NCBI GenBank assembly: GCA_045577735.1 | Contig: JAZNIY010000008.1 | Location: forward strand, 1 to 64,000 | Direction of reading: 5' to 3' | DNA: 64,000 nt | Origin: Stercoripulliclostridium_A sp045577735 | GTDB taxonomy: Bacteria; Bacillota; Clostridia; Christensenellales; DTU072 | Shown: positions 40,160 to 48,824 of the stretch, one piece after another | Numbering within the stretch: position 1 is the stretch's first letter | How the letters are laid out: the number at the start of each line of letters is the position of its first letter | The notes under the pieces: generated by a model | Seen by the model: the letters and a program-made list of their open reading frames with translations, nothing else | Told to the model about the DNA's origin: nothing | Databases searched by the model: none | Program-made: the position numbers and the translations under genes

Positions 40160-41626
40160 TTATTTGCCGTATTTTGCTTGTAGCCTTCTCTTATTTTCGG
40201 CCACGTTTTTTGCGTTTCTCAACTGCGTCTTGTCCCAAGCGTTACCAAAGAACTTAATGAGTGTAAATATTTTCTTGAAAATATTTGGATCCGCATCTTT
40301 TATTCTAACACACCCTATCCCCAGATTGTCAATAATCTTGTAGTTATATTTTACGCGCGCGAGGAAATCTTTGTAATCTTCGTGATAGGGACTCCAGCCA
40401 CGCTCTGCAGTTGCAAGAAGCCTCGGGAAGGTTTGACGGTCGATATCCACGTCACCCTTTACGTACTCGCACCACAAGGGAGCTTCCACGCCAAGTATGT
40501 TTTCCGTTTTTTCCACGCCCTCTATTTCGGGATTAAGGCTAAAAGCTTTTTTAAGAGAGGTGAGTCCGTACGGATAATCCAAATAATAGCTAAAGAATGG
40601 ACTTATTATTCCCTTTTTGCCACGATTTATCTCTCTAATTGCAGCCTCTTTATTAACTTTGGAATATTGCCAGTAGTGTACTATTATGCTTTCGTGCACG
40701 TTTTCGCCAACCATTCCGTCATTCCAGTTTATTACCGTTTTTCCGTTTTCAAGACAGAATTCAGCCAGTTTTGCCATAAAATGTGCTTGCAATTCGTCCT
40801 CATTCTTTAATCCGTTTTCCGCCATTTCTCTTTGACAGTCGGGGCAATCTAACCAATGCAAGCGTAGCGCCTCGTCGCCACCCAAATGCACAAGTTCAAA
40901 CGGGAAGATTTCGAACATTTCTCTTAGAACGTCCTTGCAAAACTCCACGCTACTTTGCTTTCCCGCACAAAGCACTTCGGGATGTATGCCAAAGCTGTCT
41001 TTAACCTCTATATCAGAACCAAAACAATCCAAATACGGGTAGGCGCTAATTGCGGCAGCAGTGTGTCCGGGAATATCAAATTCGGGCAGTACTTCCATGT
41101 GATACTGCTTGCAATACTCCACTATTTCGCGCATTTCTTCTTTAGTATAGTAGCCGTGCACGGGCACTCCGTCACCACGCGTGCCGTCACGATATGAAGC
41201 AAGCGAGGTAAGACGTGGATATTTGTCCACTTGGATACGCCATCCTTGGTCGTCGGTTAGGTGCCAATGGAAGACGTTAATCTTAAACTTTGCAACTGCG
41301 TCTATTATTCTCTTTATGCTTTCTATGGAATGAAAGTGCCTTGCACAATCCAGCATATAGCCCCTATAGGAATAGCGAGGAAAATCTTCCACTTCGCAAT
41401 GTGGAAGAGTCCCAAGTTCCATAAGGTTTCGTAGCGTTAGCTTGCCATAATAAAAGCCCTCGTCGTCGCTAGCCTTTAAGGTTATACCACTATCGTCAAT
41501 TCTTAAAAAATACCCACTCTTTTTAATAGAATCGTCCTGAAGTTCGCGTACGTCCGCTAAAGTATAGGCGTAAGTTTTGTTGGAAAGTATGCTTTCCTTT
41601 GCAGGTTTTGGAATAATCGGTAACAT
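40160..41626 (-). CDS. Beta-N-acetylhexosaminidase, GH20
   Basis: A 488-residue glycoside hydrolase of family 20. The N-terminal 90 residues form the GH20b-type domain and the catalytic barrel follows. Landmarks are SYRGYMLDCARHFHS, HWHLTDDQGWR, PEFDIPGH and the catalytic Asp-Glu pair in HLGGDEA; later WNDGM and the barrel end with EAPLWCEY. It removes terminal N-acetylglucosamine or N-acetylgalactosamine, for example from mucin glycans or peptidoglycan fragments. There is no signal peptide, so it acts inside the cell on imported oligosaccharides. AGGAG lies within the end of the upstream lipoprotein gene, two bases away. Confidence 0.93.
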   Translation of the reverse strand: MLPIIPKPAKESILSNKTYAYTLADVRELQDDSIKKSGYFLRIDDSGITLKASDDEGFYYGKLTLRNLMELGTLPHCEVEDFPRYSYRGYMLDCARHFHSIESIKRIIDAVAKFKINVFHWHLTDDQGWRIQVDKYPRLTSLASYRDGTRGDGVPVHGYYTKEEMREIVEYCKQYHMEVLPEFDIPGHTAAAISAYPYLDCFGSDIEVKDSFGIHPEVLCAGKQSSVEFCKDVLREMFEIFPFELVHLGGDEALRLHWLDCPDCQREMAENGLKNEDELQAHFMAKLAEFCLENGKTVINWNDGMVGENVHESIIVHYWQYSKVNKEAAIREINRGKKGIISPFFSYYLDYPYGLTSLKKAFSLNPEIEGVEKTENILGVEAPLWCEYVKGDVDIDRQTFPRLLATAERGWSPYHEDYKDFLARVKYNYKIIDNLGIGCVRIKDADPNIFKKIFTLIKFFGNAWDKTQLRNAKNVAENKRRLQAKYGK

Positions 41627-41628
41627 TC

Positions 41629-42360
41629 TTATTCTCCTAACGAAAGGTTTGTCTGGGGAACTATAAAGTCGGTGATTCCGTTAGAAATTGAACCGTTTTG
41701 TACGTTTATAGTACCCAAAGAGCTGGGTTTAGATGCTTGAACACTAAGGATGGTGTCGCCATCAACAAGTGAATCATATCCTGACTCGGAATACACTACG
41801 AAGACTATGGAGCTTACCGAAGCAGAGTATATTTCCATCTTAAAACCCTCTCCGAGTTTTAAGGTCGGTTCGCTAAAAGCAATGCCTCCCGTACTTGCAA
41901 TGGTAAATCTTGCCGCATACACGCCCTCCGGTACGGTGCTTGCCTTGTCAGCCTTAATAAGCACTTCATTCCATACTTCATTTTCTACCACACTAATATT
42001 AAACCTAAATGAAGTTTCTATAGAAATGGAACTTTGTACCTTGTAAATAAAGTTCGTGCTCTTTCCTTTGTAGGTGACCGTTAACGTTCTTCCAGTTGTG
42101 GTAGTAGAGGTATCGAAGCCGGAAACCATCTCTTTGGTTATTGCTACGTTAGCAACGGAGCCATCGGTGTAGGTGACTTGTATTTTTGCATTTGCGAGAT
42201 TCATTCCCTCGTCAAGCGCATATATTTCTTTAAATGCTCCCTGTACTATTTGAATGGAGGAAACGTTTTTTTCTTTGTTACCACAAGCACTCAAAACGAG
42301 TATGGGTAAAAGGCATACCAGCATTAATACTACTATGGTTTTTATAGTTCTCTTATTCAT
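41629..42360 (-). CDS. Lipoprotein with Ig-like and cohesin-like domains
   Basis: A 243-residue exported lipoprotein. A signal peptide with lipobox LSAC (Cys26) anchors it in the membrane. Residues about 32-112 form a bacterial Ig-like (Big_3 type) domain with SGFDTSTTTTGRTLTVTY. Residues about 115-235 have the strand order and Gly positions of a cohesin: VLIKADKAST, GVYAARFTI, IVFVVYSES, LVDGDTILSVQA, and NGSISNG at the end. The gene overlaps the 3' end of the gene for a dockerin-bearing protease by eight bases. I infer that it displays that protease on the cell surface. The cohesin call rests on pattern and context and needs a profile search. Confidence 0.65.
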   Translation of the reverse strand: MNKRTIKTIVVLMLVCLLPILVLSACGNKEKNVSSIQIVQGAFKEIYALDEGMNLANAKIQVTYTDGSVANVAITKEMVSGFDTSTTTTGRTLTVTYKGKSTNFIYKVQSSISIETSFRFNISVVENEVWNEVLIKADKASTVPEGVYAARFTIASTGGIAFSEPTLKLGEGFKMEIYSASVSSIVFVVYSESGYDSLVDGDTILSVQASKPSSLGTINVQNGSISNGITDFIVPQTNLSLGE

Positions 42361-45300
42361 ACTGATTCTCCTTGCTCTTTAGTCTTGAAGGTGTAGCTAT
42401 AACCGTTTTAGCAACGTCGCTTATGGGCACTTGTTTTGGAGATGCTCCACTCGTCTTTCTTGCATATCCTACAAGGTCGGTAAGGTTTGCTTTGCCGTCT
42501 CCGTTCAGGTCCATAACCTCGCCCTTTGCCGTGCCGTTTGCAAGTATTCCAGCCATGCCGGGAAGATCGTCAACGCTTATCTTGCCATCGCCGTTTAAAT
42601 CGCCTTTTAGATATATTGTAAAAACGAATACCTCTTTACCTTCACGGTTTGTGAACACAAGTTTATCTCCCGTTCCTACGCTCTTTTTGAGGTCGTTAAC
42701 CAGGTCGATGGTGCCGTATTTTACGCTAACGTAACTTGCGCTTAGGTAATCGCTTGCCTTAACGGCGTTGACTACTTCCTCTATGGAGGCGGATTCTAAC
42801 AATGATATTTGTCTTTTTGAAAGGGTGACCGTAACGTTTTCCGTGTTCTTTTCTTCTATAGCTTGGCTTTCTTTTGCCACGCTGATGTTAAAGAAAGCAC
42901 TATAGTCTCCACTCGATATGGTTACCCTTTGTTGACCACTCACGGTGGTTGTGTAACTGACGTTCAAATTCTTCTTGATGTCGTCACCTTCGTGAGCTAT
43001 AACGCCGGCAGAAGCATAGGTTACGTTTACTTTTGCTCCCGTCCAATTAACTACGTCACCATATCCGTAAGAAACGCGATTGGGTAGGCTTGCAATATTT
43101 ATTTGAGATACGGTATCTATAACTTGTACGTTATAGGTTGTGGTATAGGTTTTTCCGTTGTATAGATAGGAAATGGTTACGGCTTGCTCGCCTACTTTTT
43201 TGGGGTTATAGTCGGTGGAGTAATCTTTGTTGCCGAGAATTTTGCTTGTTGAGTTTTGTGCATAATAGGCTCTTACGGAAATGCTCAAAGACTCGCCGTA
43301 GTTGTATTCGTTCTTCGAGCCCGTTGCAACGACCAATTTTTTGACAAAATCGGGCACAAGGCAATCACCACGCCATACTTGACGAGGCGTGGACACCTCC
43401 GGTCCTTTATAGTAGATGTTTATCGTTTGCGCAATACCTACTGCGCTTTCTTCGGAGTTAAACGAGGGAGTAACGGTGAAATAATCTTCGCTAAATGAAA
43501 TTATGGTTTGTGCGCCACTCAACATAGTAATAACGTAGGTTGAAGTGGGATCAAAGGCCTCCCCTACTTCATACTCTTTTCTTGGCTCGTCCTTTACGGC
43601 GATCCCCGCAAACATATCCTCTACGTCAATAGTAAACGAAGTCGTAATCGTGGGATCTTTTAGGTAGGTAACGATTACTTCTTGCCTACCTATCGTCGTA
43701 TTATTGTAATCGGAAACCACGTATTCGGAAGAAGAAAGCAATTTTCTGCCTTCGCGTGCGTATACTGCGTATACTTCAAACTGAATATCCTCGTTCCAAA
43801 TTATTTTTACGTTTTCAACGGGAAGAAGCTCGGTTACGAAATCGTTAATAGTGATACTAAGTTCAAACCATTGACCCAAATAACGTGCCTTTAATACCTG
43901 TTCACCTATCAATTCACTGTTATAAAGGAGTTCCATGGGCTCTATTATCACCTTTTCTCCGCCAGTCAAAGTCTTTTCTAACTTAATATCAAGGTTGTCC
44001 TTATCGCCGTTTATAACTTCGCCATAGGTGTATTCCGTGCGCGAACTAGCATGTATTTCCACCTTGGTAGTGCTTGCTAGCGGTACGGCGTTTATGAACC
44101 AGTTCCAAACCTCTACGTCTTGAACGCTCGCTTGTCCACCGGACAAGACTTGACGTTTAACGAATATTCTAACCATAGCCACTTGATCGTCGGTCAAAGT
44201 ATTATCAAAGGGTATTTCCTCTTCGCCCATTGTGAACAACTTGTAATATACGTTATCGTTTGCGCTTTCGTACTTCTTTACTTCAATCTCCGTTACCCCT
44301 TCTTGAATTAGCTTTATGCCAATATAGGGGTCTTGACCTACTTCATAATAATAGCAAGAAGCCTCCTCGTCCCTACCCGTCGTTTGGAATTCACCTATTA
44401 TATCTACGTTTATGGTAGTTAGCGTACTCTTTTCTTCCTTGGTTTCGGGATCAACGAAGGTTACCTTTATTTGGTGAGGTCCCACCCTTAGGCTATAAAG
44501 GGCGTATAAGGGGTCTTTCTCATCAGTTACCTCGGTGTGCTCGTCCTTAACCTTACATTCTATAAGTTGTATTTGACGAGTTGCACCACTTACCATATAG
44601 ACGTCAACGAACTCGTGACGGTCTATCTCTTCTCCATAAAGGTAGGTGCTACGCAACGGCACGAATGCAATGCTGTTTACGTAATCCATTACGGTCACTT
44701 CTTCTTCAAACGTGAACTTCGTGCCCCAATTGGAATCGGTATAGGTGTAGGTCAACTTTTGAACCCCTATTACGTCTTTACGATATCCACTAAAGTTGCT
44801 TGCCGTGAATTTATGGGGGCCCTCCACCTCTCCAGATGCCTTGTAAACCATGAAACTACCACTCTCTACGTCCAAATCGTGGTTGTAAAGATATCTCTTC
44901 GTGGGCTCGCTAACCTTTTCCACTTTGGTAACGTAGTCTAGTACCGATACTTCAAAAGTGGTCGTTACGCCCATGTAGGTTATCGTTAAGGTTTGGGTTC
45001 TTGACTCCTTGTCCTTTTTGTTATATCCGGTCACCATGTCGCCGGTAATCGCGATGGTTTCTTCGCTGTCACCTATGGTAACCTTTAATGCGTATCTTGA
45101 TAAATCGAGGTCCTCATCGTAATGGTATTTCGTTGAGTTTCCTTTTAGGTCAATCTCAATCTTGCTTACCTCGCCCACTATGGTTACCTCTATTTGGGCT
45201 GTAAACCCACCGGCTTCTGCCGTAATGATAGCCTTGCTTCCAATTTCTCCAACAGCTTCTATTAGTCCAACGCCGTTTACGGTTATAACCGAGCTGTCCG

Positions 45301-48300
45301 AGGTGGTAAACGAGGGTGTAAGTGAACCGTAGGTGCCGTCCTCGGGTAGGAAGACAACGCTCAAGTAAGCCTTTTGTCCTTGCTTAATGCTTCTGCTTGG
45401 CTCGGTAAAGGCTATGCCCGTTAGTGGCTTATCTTCGTAAACCTCTATCGTTGCAGTATAGGTAACGCCGGTGCCGTAATCTTTGATAGTTAGGGTAGAA
45501 GTTCCTACTTCCAGTGCCGTAATGGTTCCGGCATCCCTTTCTATTGCACTTACCGTTGCAACGCTTGTGTCACTAGACGTGAACAACAATCTAACGTAGG
45601 TAGCGTTCGTGGGAGAATACAATGCAACTATGGGGGTGCTATTGCCTTTGGCAATGCGGATTTTACCATTAGACACTCCGGTGGCGCCGGTAATTTCACT
45701 AAGTGCTACGTAATTGGTATAAAGAAGGTTGCCTATCCCTTCGTTCGTGCCATATTGGGTTGAGCCCGTACCACGATAAACCACAACGCCGTCTTCACGC
45801 AAAAATGCGCTGTGATATTCGCCACCGGCGACGTCAACTACGTCGTAAAGGCCGTCCACCAAACATTGACCATAGGAGTTATCACCCGTTGCAAGCACTT
45901 CGCCACTATTTGTCAACGCTATGATATGGTGAGCGCCTGCAGATATTCTTTCTACGTCTTTAAAAGAGCTAAGGTCGCTACTTGGCAAGGTTCCCGCCAC
46001 TTGTACGGTTCCATCGTTTTTAAGAGCGACAAGATAGTTTAAGCCAACGCCTATTTGCTTTACGTTGGTTAATGAATTTATCATTACCTTTTCACTGTCC
46101 GAAAAGTTACCGGCAAACATAACGGTACCAATACTGGTTAAACCTGCGACCCTCTTACCCATTGCGGAAATTTGGGTAATGCCCGCCCAAGAGGAAACGT
46201 TAAGTTGTCCCTTATCGTTCAAGCCCGTTGCAACTACGGTACCATTGTTCTTTAGTCCGTAACTACTATAAGTACCCGCCGCCACCGAGGTTACGTTAAA
46301 CCACGAAGAAACCTGCGTTTCACCATGTTCATCGTCACCAACTGCTATTACGTTTAGGTTTTGATTTACCAACAATGTGTGGGTATAACCCAAAGCCGCG
46401 CTTATAACGTCCTTAATGCCGTCAACTGCCCATTGTCCCGTAGTGAGAGTACCACTTGCATCCACACTACCATCGCGTCTTACGCCCAGCGTCATTCTGG
46501 TAGATGCAAAGATGGAGGCTTTAAGTTCTGTTTTTGCTTTAAGAATGGTGTCCCAGCCAATATTGGCGCTGTCCTTTACCTCTATTTCACCAATGATTCT
46601 ATCATCGCCGTCGGCATCCACCACTTTTAGAATGGCCTTTTTAGGTGCATTCTCGTTAAGGAAGGTGCCAAAAGTAAATATTCCAGGTGTAGGATCGTTA
46701 CCCTTGCTGGCATAAATGAATTGGCTTACAACCTCCCTTGTACCATCGTTATATTCGGCAAGGAATCTACCAAGATTCATCTTGTTAACCACAACGGTTT
46801 CGCCGTTTGCATCTTGTAGCTCTATCTCCAACTGAGCAAGATATTGGGGATTGAGCGAGCCAAACTTGACGTTTACGCCAACGCCTGCATAAGCAGTAGA
46901 GTCTACGTACTCTGCTTCCTCAAGGGAAATTCTATCGTCAAAGTAGTTGTCCGATACTATGTCTTGCCCTAGCTTTACGCTAAATTCTATGCTGTCCTCA
47001 CTTATAGACAACGCTTCAATTATAATTTCGCTGTTCGTGCCGTCGCTAAAGTGTATGGTTTCAAAATCATAGGCTGTTTTTGAGGTTTCATTTCCCAACT
47101 TATTAAAATAGCTGTTATTGGGTGAAAGATATGCGTAATCGATGTCGTAACGGCTGTGGTTATAACGATCTGCTGAATAGTATTCCTTGCCCGTCATTTT
47201 AATTGAGGGACGGAAAACGTAAACTTCGTCAGCCTTACTGCCCGTGCCTCTATATACGGCATCCATATTACCGCGAGAATTGCTAAAATCTGCAGGCTCC
47301 TTTACCCTATAGATGATAAGTCCACTACCCGGAAGGGTGGAATCGTAACTGCTTTCCGTCTTTCTACGGTATTCCACCATAAAGTATTCCTCTTTCGAGG
47401 TAGGTATCTTGTAAGCTATAACGTCGCTAGAAGTGGCGCTTGTAACAGGTTTTAGAGAGTAAGTGCCGTTTTCCACAACGGTACCTATTTGAGAATCTGC
47501 AATACCCCCTACGTAATTCTTGCGCATATAAGCAAGAAGATATTGGGGTGGGTCTTGGTCCATTTCCATCAAGTCCCACTTGCCTACGGTTACGACGTCT
47601 TGGTTTTGGGTGGTAGTGCCGTAGTGATACAAGTCGGGTGCCCCTAATACGTGTGCCGTTTCGTGACAAAGTACGCCTAGCGTAATGTCGTCGGAGAAGT
47701 TAAAGGAGTATTTGCCCACCTTTTTGCCGTTAACTACGGTATAGGTGTTATCTCCGTCAATGGAGTCCAAGTTGACGCTGTGAGGCCACAATAGAGACCC
47801 CCAGACCGAGCTGGATTTACCATGAACGATTATGGACACTGAGTCAATATAATCGTCGCCGTTGACGTCAAGATTCGTGCCACTTGCGAATGTATAATAT
47901 TGCTTTGCGCTGTTAATCGCTTTGGACACAAGGGACGCCTCCCTCGTATAACGATTGCTACCACTGGTATTGTAGTAATCGCGTCTTTCGTTGTCTTGAT
48001 ATACGTAAACGGAACCATACTCGTTGTATGCAATTTGAGAGGTAATATTTACCTTGTTGTTGCTAACCGATTGATAGTAATTCTTTAACGAGTTGGATTG
48101 TCCGTTAAAAGTGTTGATTAAAGCGGAGCTGGGAGTAAAATTTTCTCCGTAAAAGGATATGAATATAGTTAGATTGGTTATGGCAACGTAATTGGTACCA
48201 CCTGCAAGAACGGGCTCGGTTTCTATTACCGTCATACCTTCTAGTCCTTGTGCCCCCTCTTGTACTTCGGGGTGTGACAAATCGATATCGTTACCAAGCA

Positions 48301-48667
48301 TTCTAACGATTTTGGACAGCTCGCTTGGTTCGCTACCATAGCTTACACCGCTTGAAACGGGCTTTCCGCCATCGTTTACAGCATACTCGAGAGTTCCTTT
48401 GTCCTCGTCTTTAACGAGCACGTAGCCCTCGTTATCGTGGGCATAGGAATAATACTCGTCACCACTCTCATAATAGTATGCCGTTTTACCCGATGCAAGC
48501 TTCATGTCGCGAAGGAAGGTGAATTCGCCGTAGTCGAAGTTTTCCTTTAGCTCCCCAGCCTCTATGACGCGCGTCGCGTTAAAGTCAATAGAGAGAAGAG
48601 CTATGGCGCAAATTGCCACGACCAAAAATACTATTACGATTTTCCCATTAATTTTTAATCTTTTCAT
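42353..48667 (-). CDS. M6-family metalloprotease with RCC1-like repeats, Ig-like domains and dockerin
   Basis: A 2104-residue exported protein. After a signal peptide (about 1-37), the M6 (immune inhibitor A-type) protease domain has the zinc motif CHETAHVLGAPDLYH (HETAH at 335-339). Residues about 727-990 hold RCC1-like repeats of the type ALxxDGTVxxxG (for example LVALKNDGTVQVAG, IIALTNSGEVLATG), probably a beta propeller. Two Big_2-like domains follow (TSSDTSVATVSA, SIKQGQKAYLSV), then a long series of Big_3-like domains. At about 2020-2070 a type I dockerin has two Ca2+ loops, GDLNGDGKISVDDL and MDLNGDGKANLTDL. It heads a six-gene operon and overlaps the cohesin-like lipoprotein gene. Only AAAGG lies before the ATG, a weak ribosome binding site. 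Confidence 0.9.
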   Translation of the reverse strand: MKRLKINGKIVIVFLVVAICAIALLSIDFNATRVIEAGELKENFDYGEFTFLRDMKLASGKTAYYYESGDEYYSYAHDNEGYVLVKDEDKGTLEYAVNDGGKPVSSGVSYGSEPSELSKIVRMLGNDIDLSHPEVQEGAQGLEGMTVIETEPVLAGGTNYVAITNLTIFISFYGENFTPSSALINTFNGQSNSLKNYYQSVSNNKVNITSQIAYNEYGSVYVYQDNERRDYYNTSGSNRYTREASLVSKAINSAKQYYTFASGTNLDVNGDDYIDSVSIIVHGKSSSVWGSLLWPHSVNLDSIDGDNTYTVVNGKKVGKYSFNFSDDITLGVLCHETAHVLGAPDLYHYGTTTQNQDVVTVGKWDLMEMDQDPPQYLLAYMRKNYVGGIADSQIGTVVENGTYSLKPVTSATSSDVIAYKIPTSKEEYFMVEYRRKTESSYDSTLPGSGLIIYRVKEPADFSNSRGNMDAVYRGTGSKADEVYVFRPSIKMTGKEYYSADRYNHSRYDIDYAYLSPNNSYFNKLGNETSKTAYDFETIHFSDGTNSEIIIEALSISEDSIEFSVKLGQDIVSDNYFDDRISLEEAEYVDSTAYAGVGVNVKFGSLNPQYLAQLEIELQDANGETVVVNKMNLGRFLAEYNDGTREVVSQFIYASKGNDPTPGIFTFGTFLNENAPKKAILKVVDADGDDRIIGEIEVKDSANIGWDTILKAKTELKASIFASTRMTLGVRRDGSVDASGTLTTGQWAVDGIKDVISAALGYTHTLLVNQNLNVIAVGDDEHGETQVSSWFNVTSVAAGTYSSYGLKNNGTVVATGLNDKGQLNVSSWAGITQISAMGKRVAGLTSIGTVMFAGNFSDSEKVMINSLTNVKQIGVGLNYLVALKNDGTVQVAGTLPSSDLSSFKDVERISAGAHHIIALTNSGEVLATGDNSYGQCLVDGLYDVVDVAGGEYHSAFLREDGVVVYRGTGSTQYGTNEGIGNLLYTNYVALSEITGATGVSNGKIRIAKGNSTPIVALYSPTNATYVRLLFTSSDTSVATVSAIERDAGTITALEVGTSTLTIKDYGTGVTYTATIEVYEDKPLTGIAFTEPSRSIKQGQKAYLSVVFLPEDGTYGSLTPSFTTSDSSVITVNGVGLIEAVGEIGSKAIITAEAGGFTAQIEVTIVGEVSKIEIDLKGNSTKYHYDEDLDLSRYALKVTIGDSEETIAITGDMVTGYNKKDKESRTQTLTITYMGVTTTFEVSVLDYVTKVEKVSEPTKRYLYNHDLDVESGSFMVYKASGEVEGPHKFTASNFSGYRKDVIGVQKLTYTYTDSNWGTKFTFEEEVTVMDYVNSIAFVPLRSTYLYGEEIDRHEFVDVYMVSGATRQIQLIECKVKDEHTEVTDEKDPLYALYSLRVGPHQIKVTFVDPETKEEKSTLTTINVDIIGEFQTTGRDEEASCYYYEVGQDPYIGIKLIQEGVTEIEVKKYESANDNVYYKLFTMGEEEIPFDNTLTDDQVAMVRIFVKRQVLSGGQASVQDVEVWNWFINAVPLASTTKVEIHASSRTEYTYGEVINGDKDNLDIKLEKTLTGGEKVIIEPMELLYNSELIGEQVLKARYLGQWFELSITINDFVTELLPVENVKIIWNEDIQFEVYAVYAREGRKLLSSSEYVVSDYNNTTIGRQEVIVTYLKDPTITTSFTIDVEDMFAGIAVKDEPRKEYEVGEAFDPTSTYVITMLSGAQTIISFSEDYFTVTPSFNSEESAVGIAQTINIYYKGPEVSTPRQVWRGDCLVPDFVKKLVVATGSKNEYNYGESLSISVRAYYAQNSTSKILGNKDYSTDYNPKKVGEQAVTISYLYNGKTYTTTYNVQVIDTVSQINIASLPNRVSYGYGDVVNWTGAKVNVTYASAGVIAHEGDDIKKNLNVSYTTTVSGQQRVTISSGDYSAFFNISVAKESQAIEEKNTENVTVTLSKRQISLLESASIEEVVNAVKASDYLSASYVSVKYGTIDLVNDLKKSVGTGDKLVFTNREGKEVFVFTIYLKGDLNGDGKISVDDLPGMAGILANGTAKGEVMDLNGDGKANLTDLVGYARKTSGASPKQVPISDVAKTVIATPSRLKSKENQYE

Positions 48668-48712
48668 AGCCTTTTTCTCACTCTACCCAACTGTAGATAT
48701 TTATACATAATA

Positions 48713-48741
48713 ATTATACTATGAAATAGTATAATCGTCAA
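48713..48741 (-). promoter_or_regulatory. Promoter of the surface-module operon overlapped by a perfect palindrome
   Basis: On the minus strand TTGACG (48736-48741), 17-base spacer, TATAAT (48713-48718). A perfect inverted repeat, ATTATACTAT (48713-48722), GAA, ATAGTATAAT (48726-48735), covers the spacer and the -10. A dimeric repressor bound here would block polymerase. No regulator gene is adjacent. Confidence 0.8.
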
Positions 48742-48786
48742 TATGCCAAAAATTGATATGTTCTCCCCCGTTTTTCCACAAAAAAA

Positions 48787-48808
48787 GAACCCCTTTTTCG
48801 AGGGGTTC
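48787..48808 (-). terminator. Terminator of the giant surface protein gene
   Basis: GAACCCC (48787-48793) pairs with GGGGTTC (48802-48808); on the minus strand a run of seven T follows. It lies 17 bases past the stop at 48825. Confidence 0.9.
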
Positions 48809-48824
48809 CTTTAGTTTATAGTTA

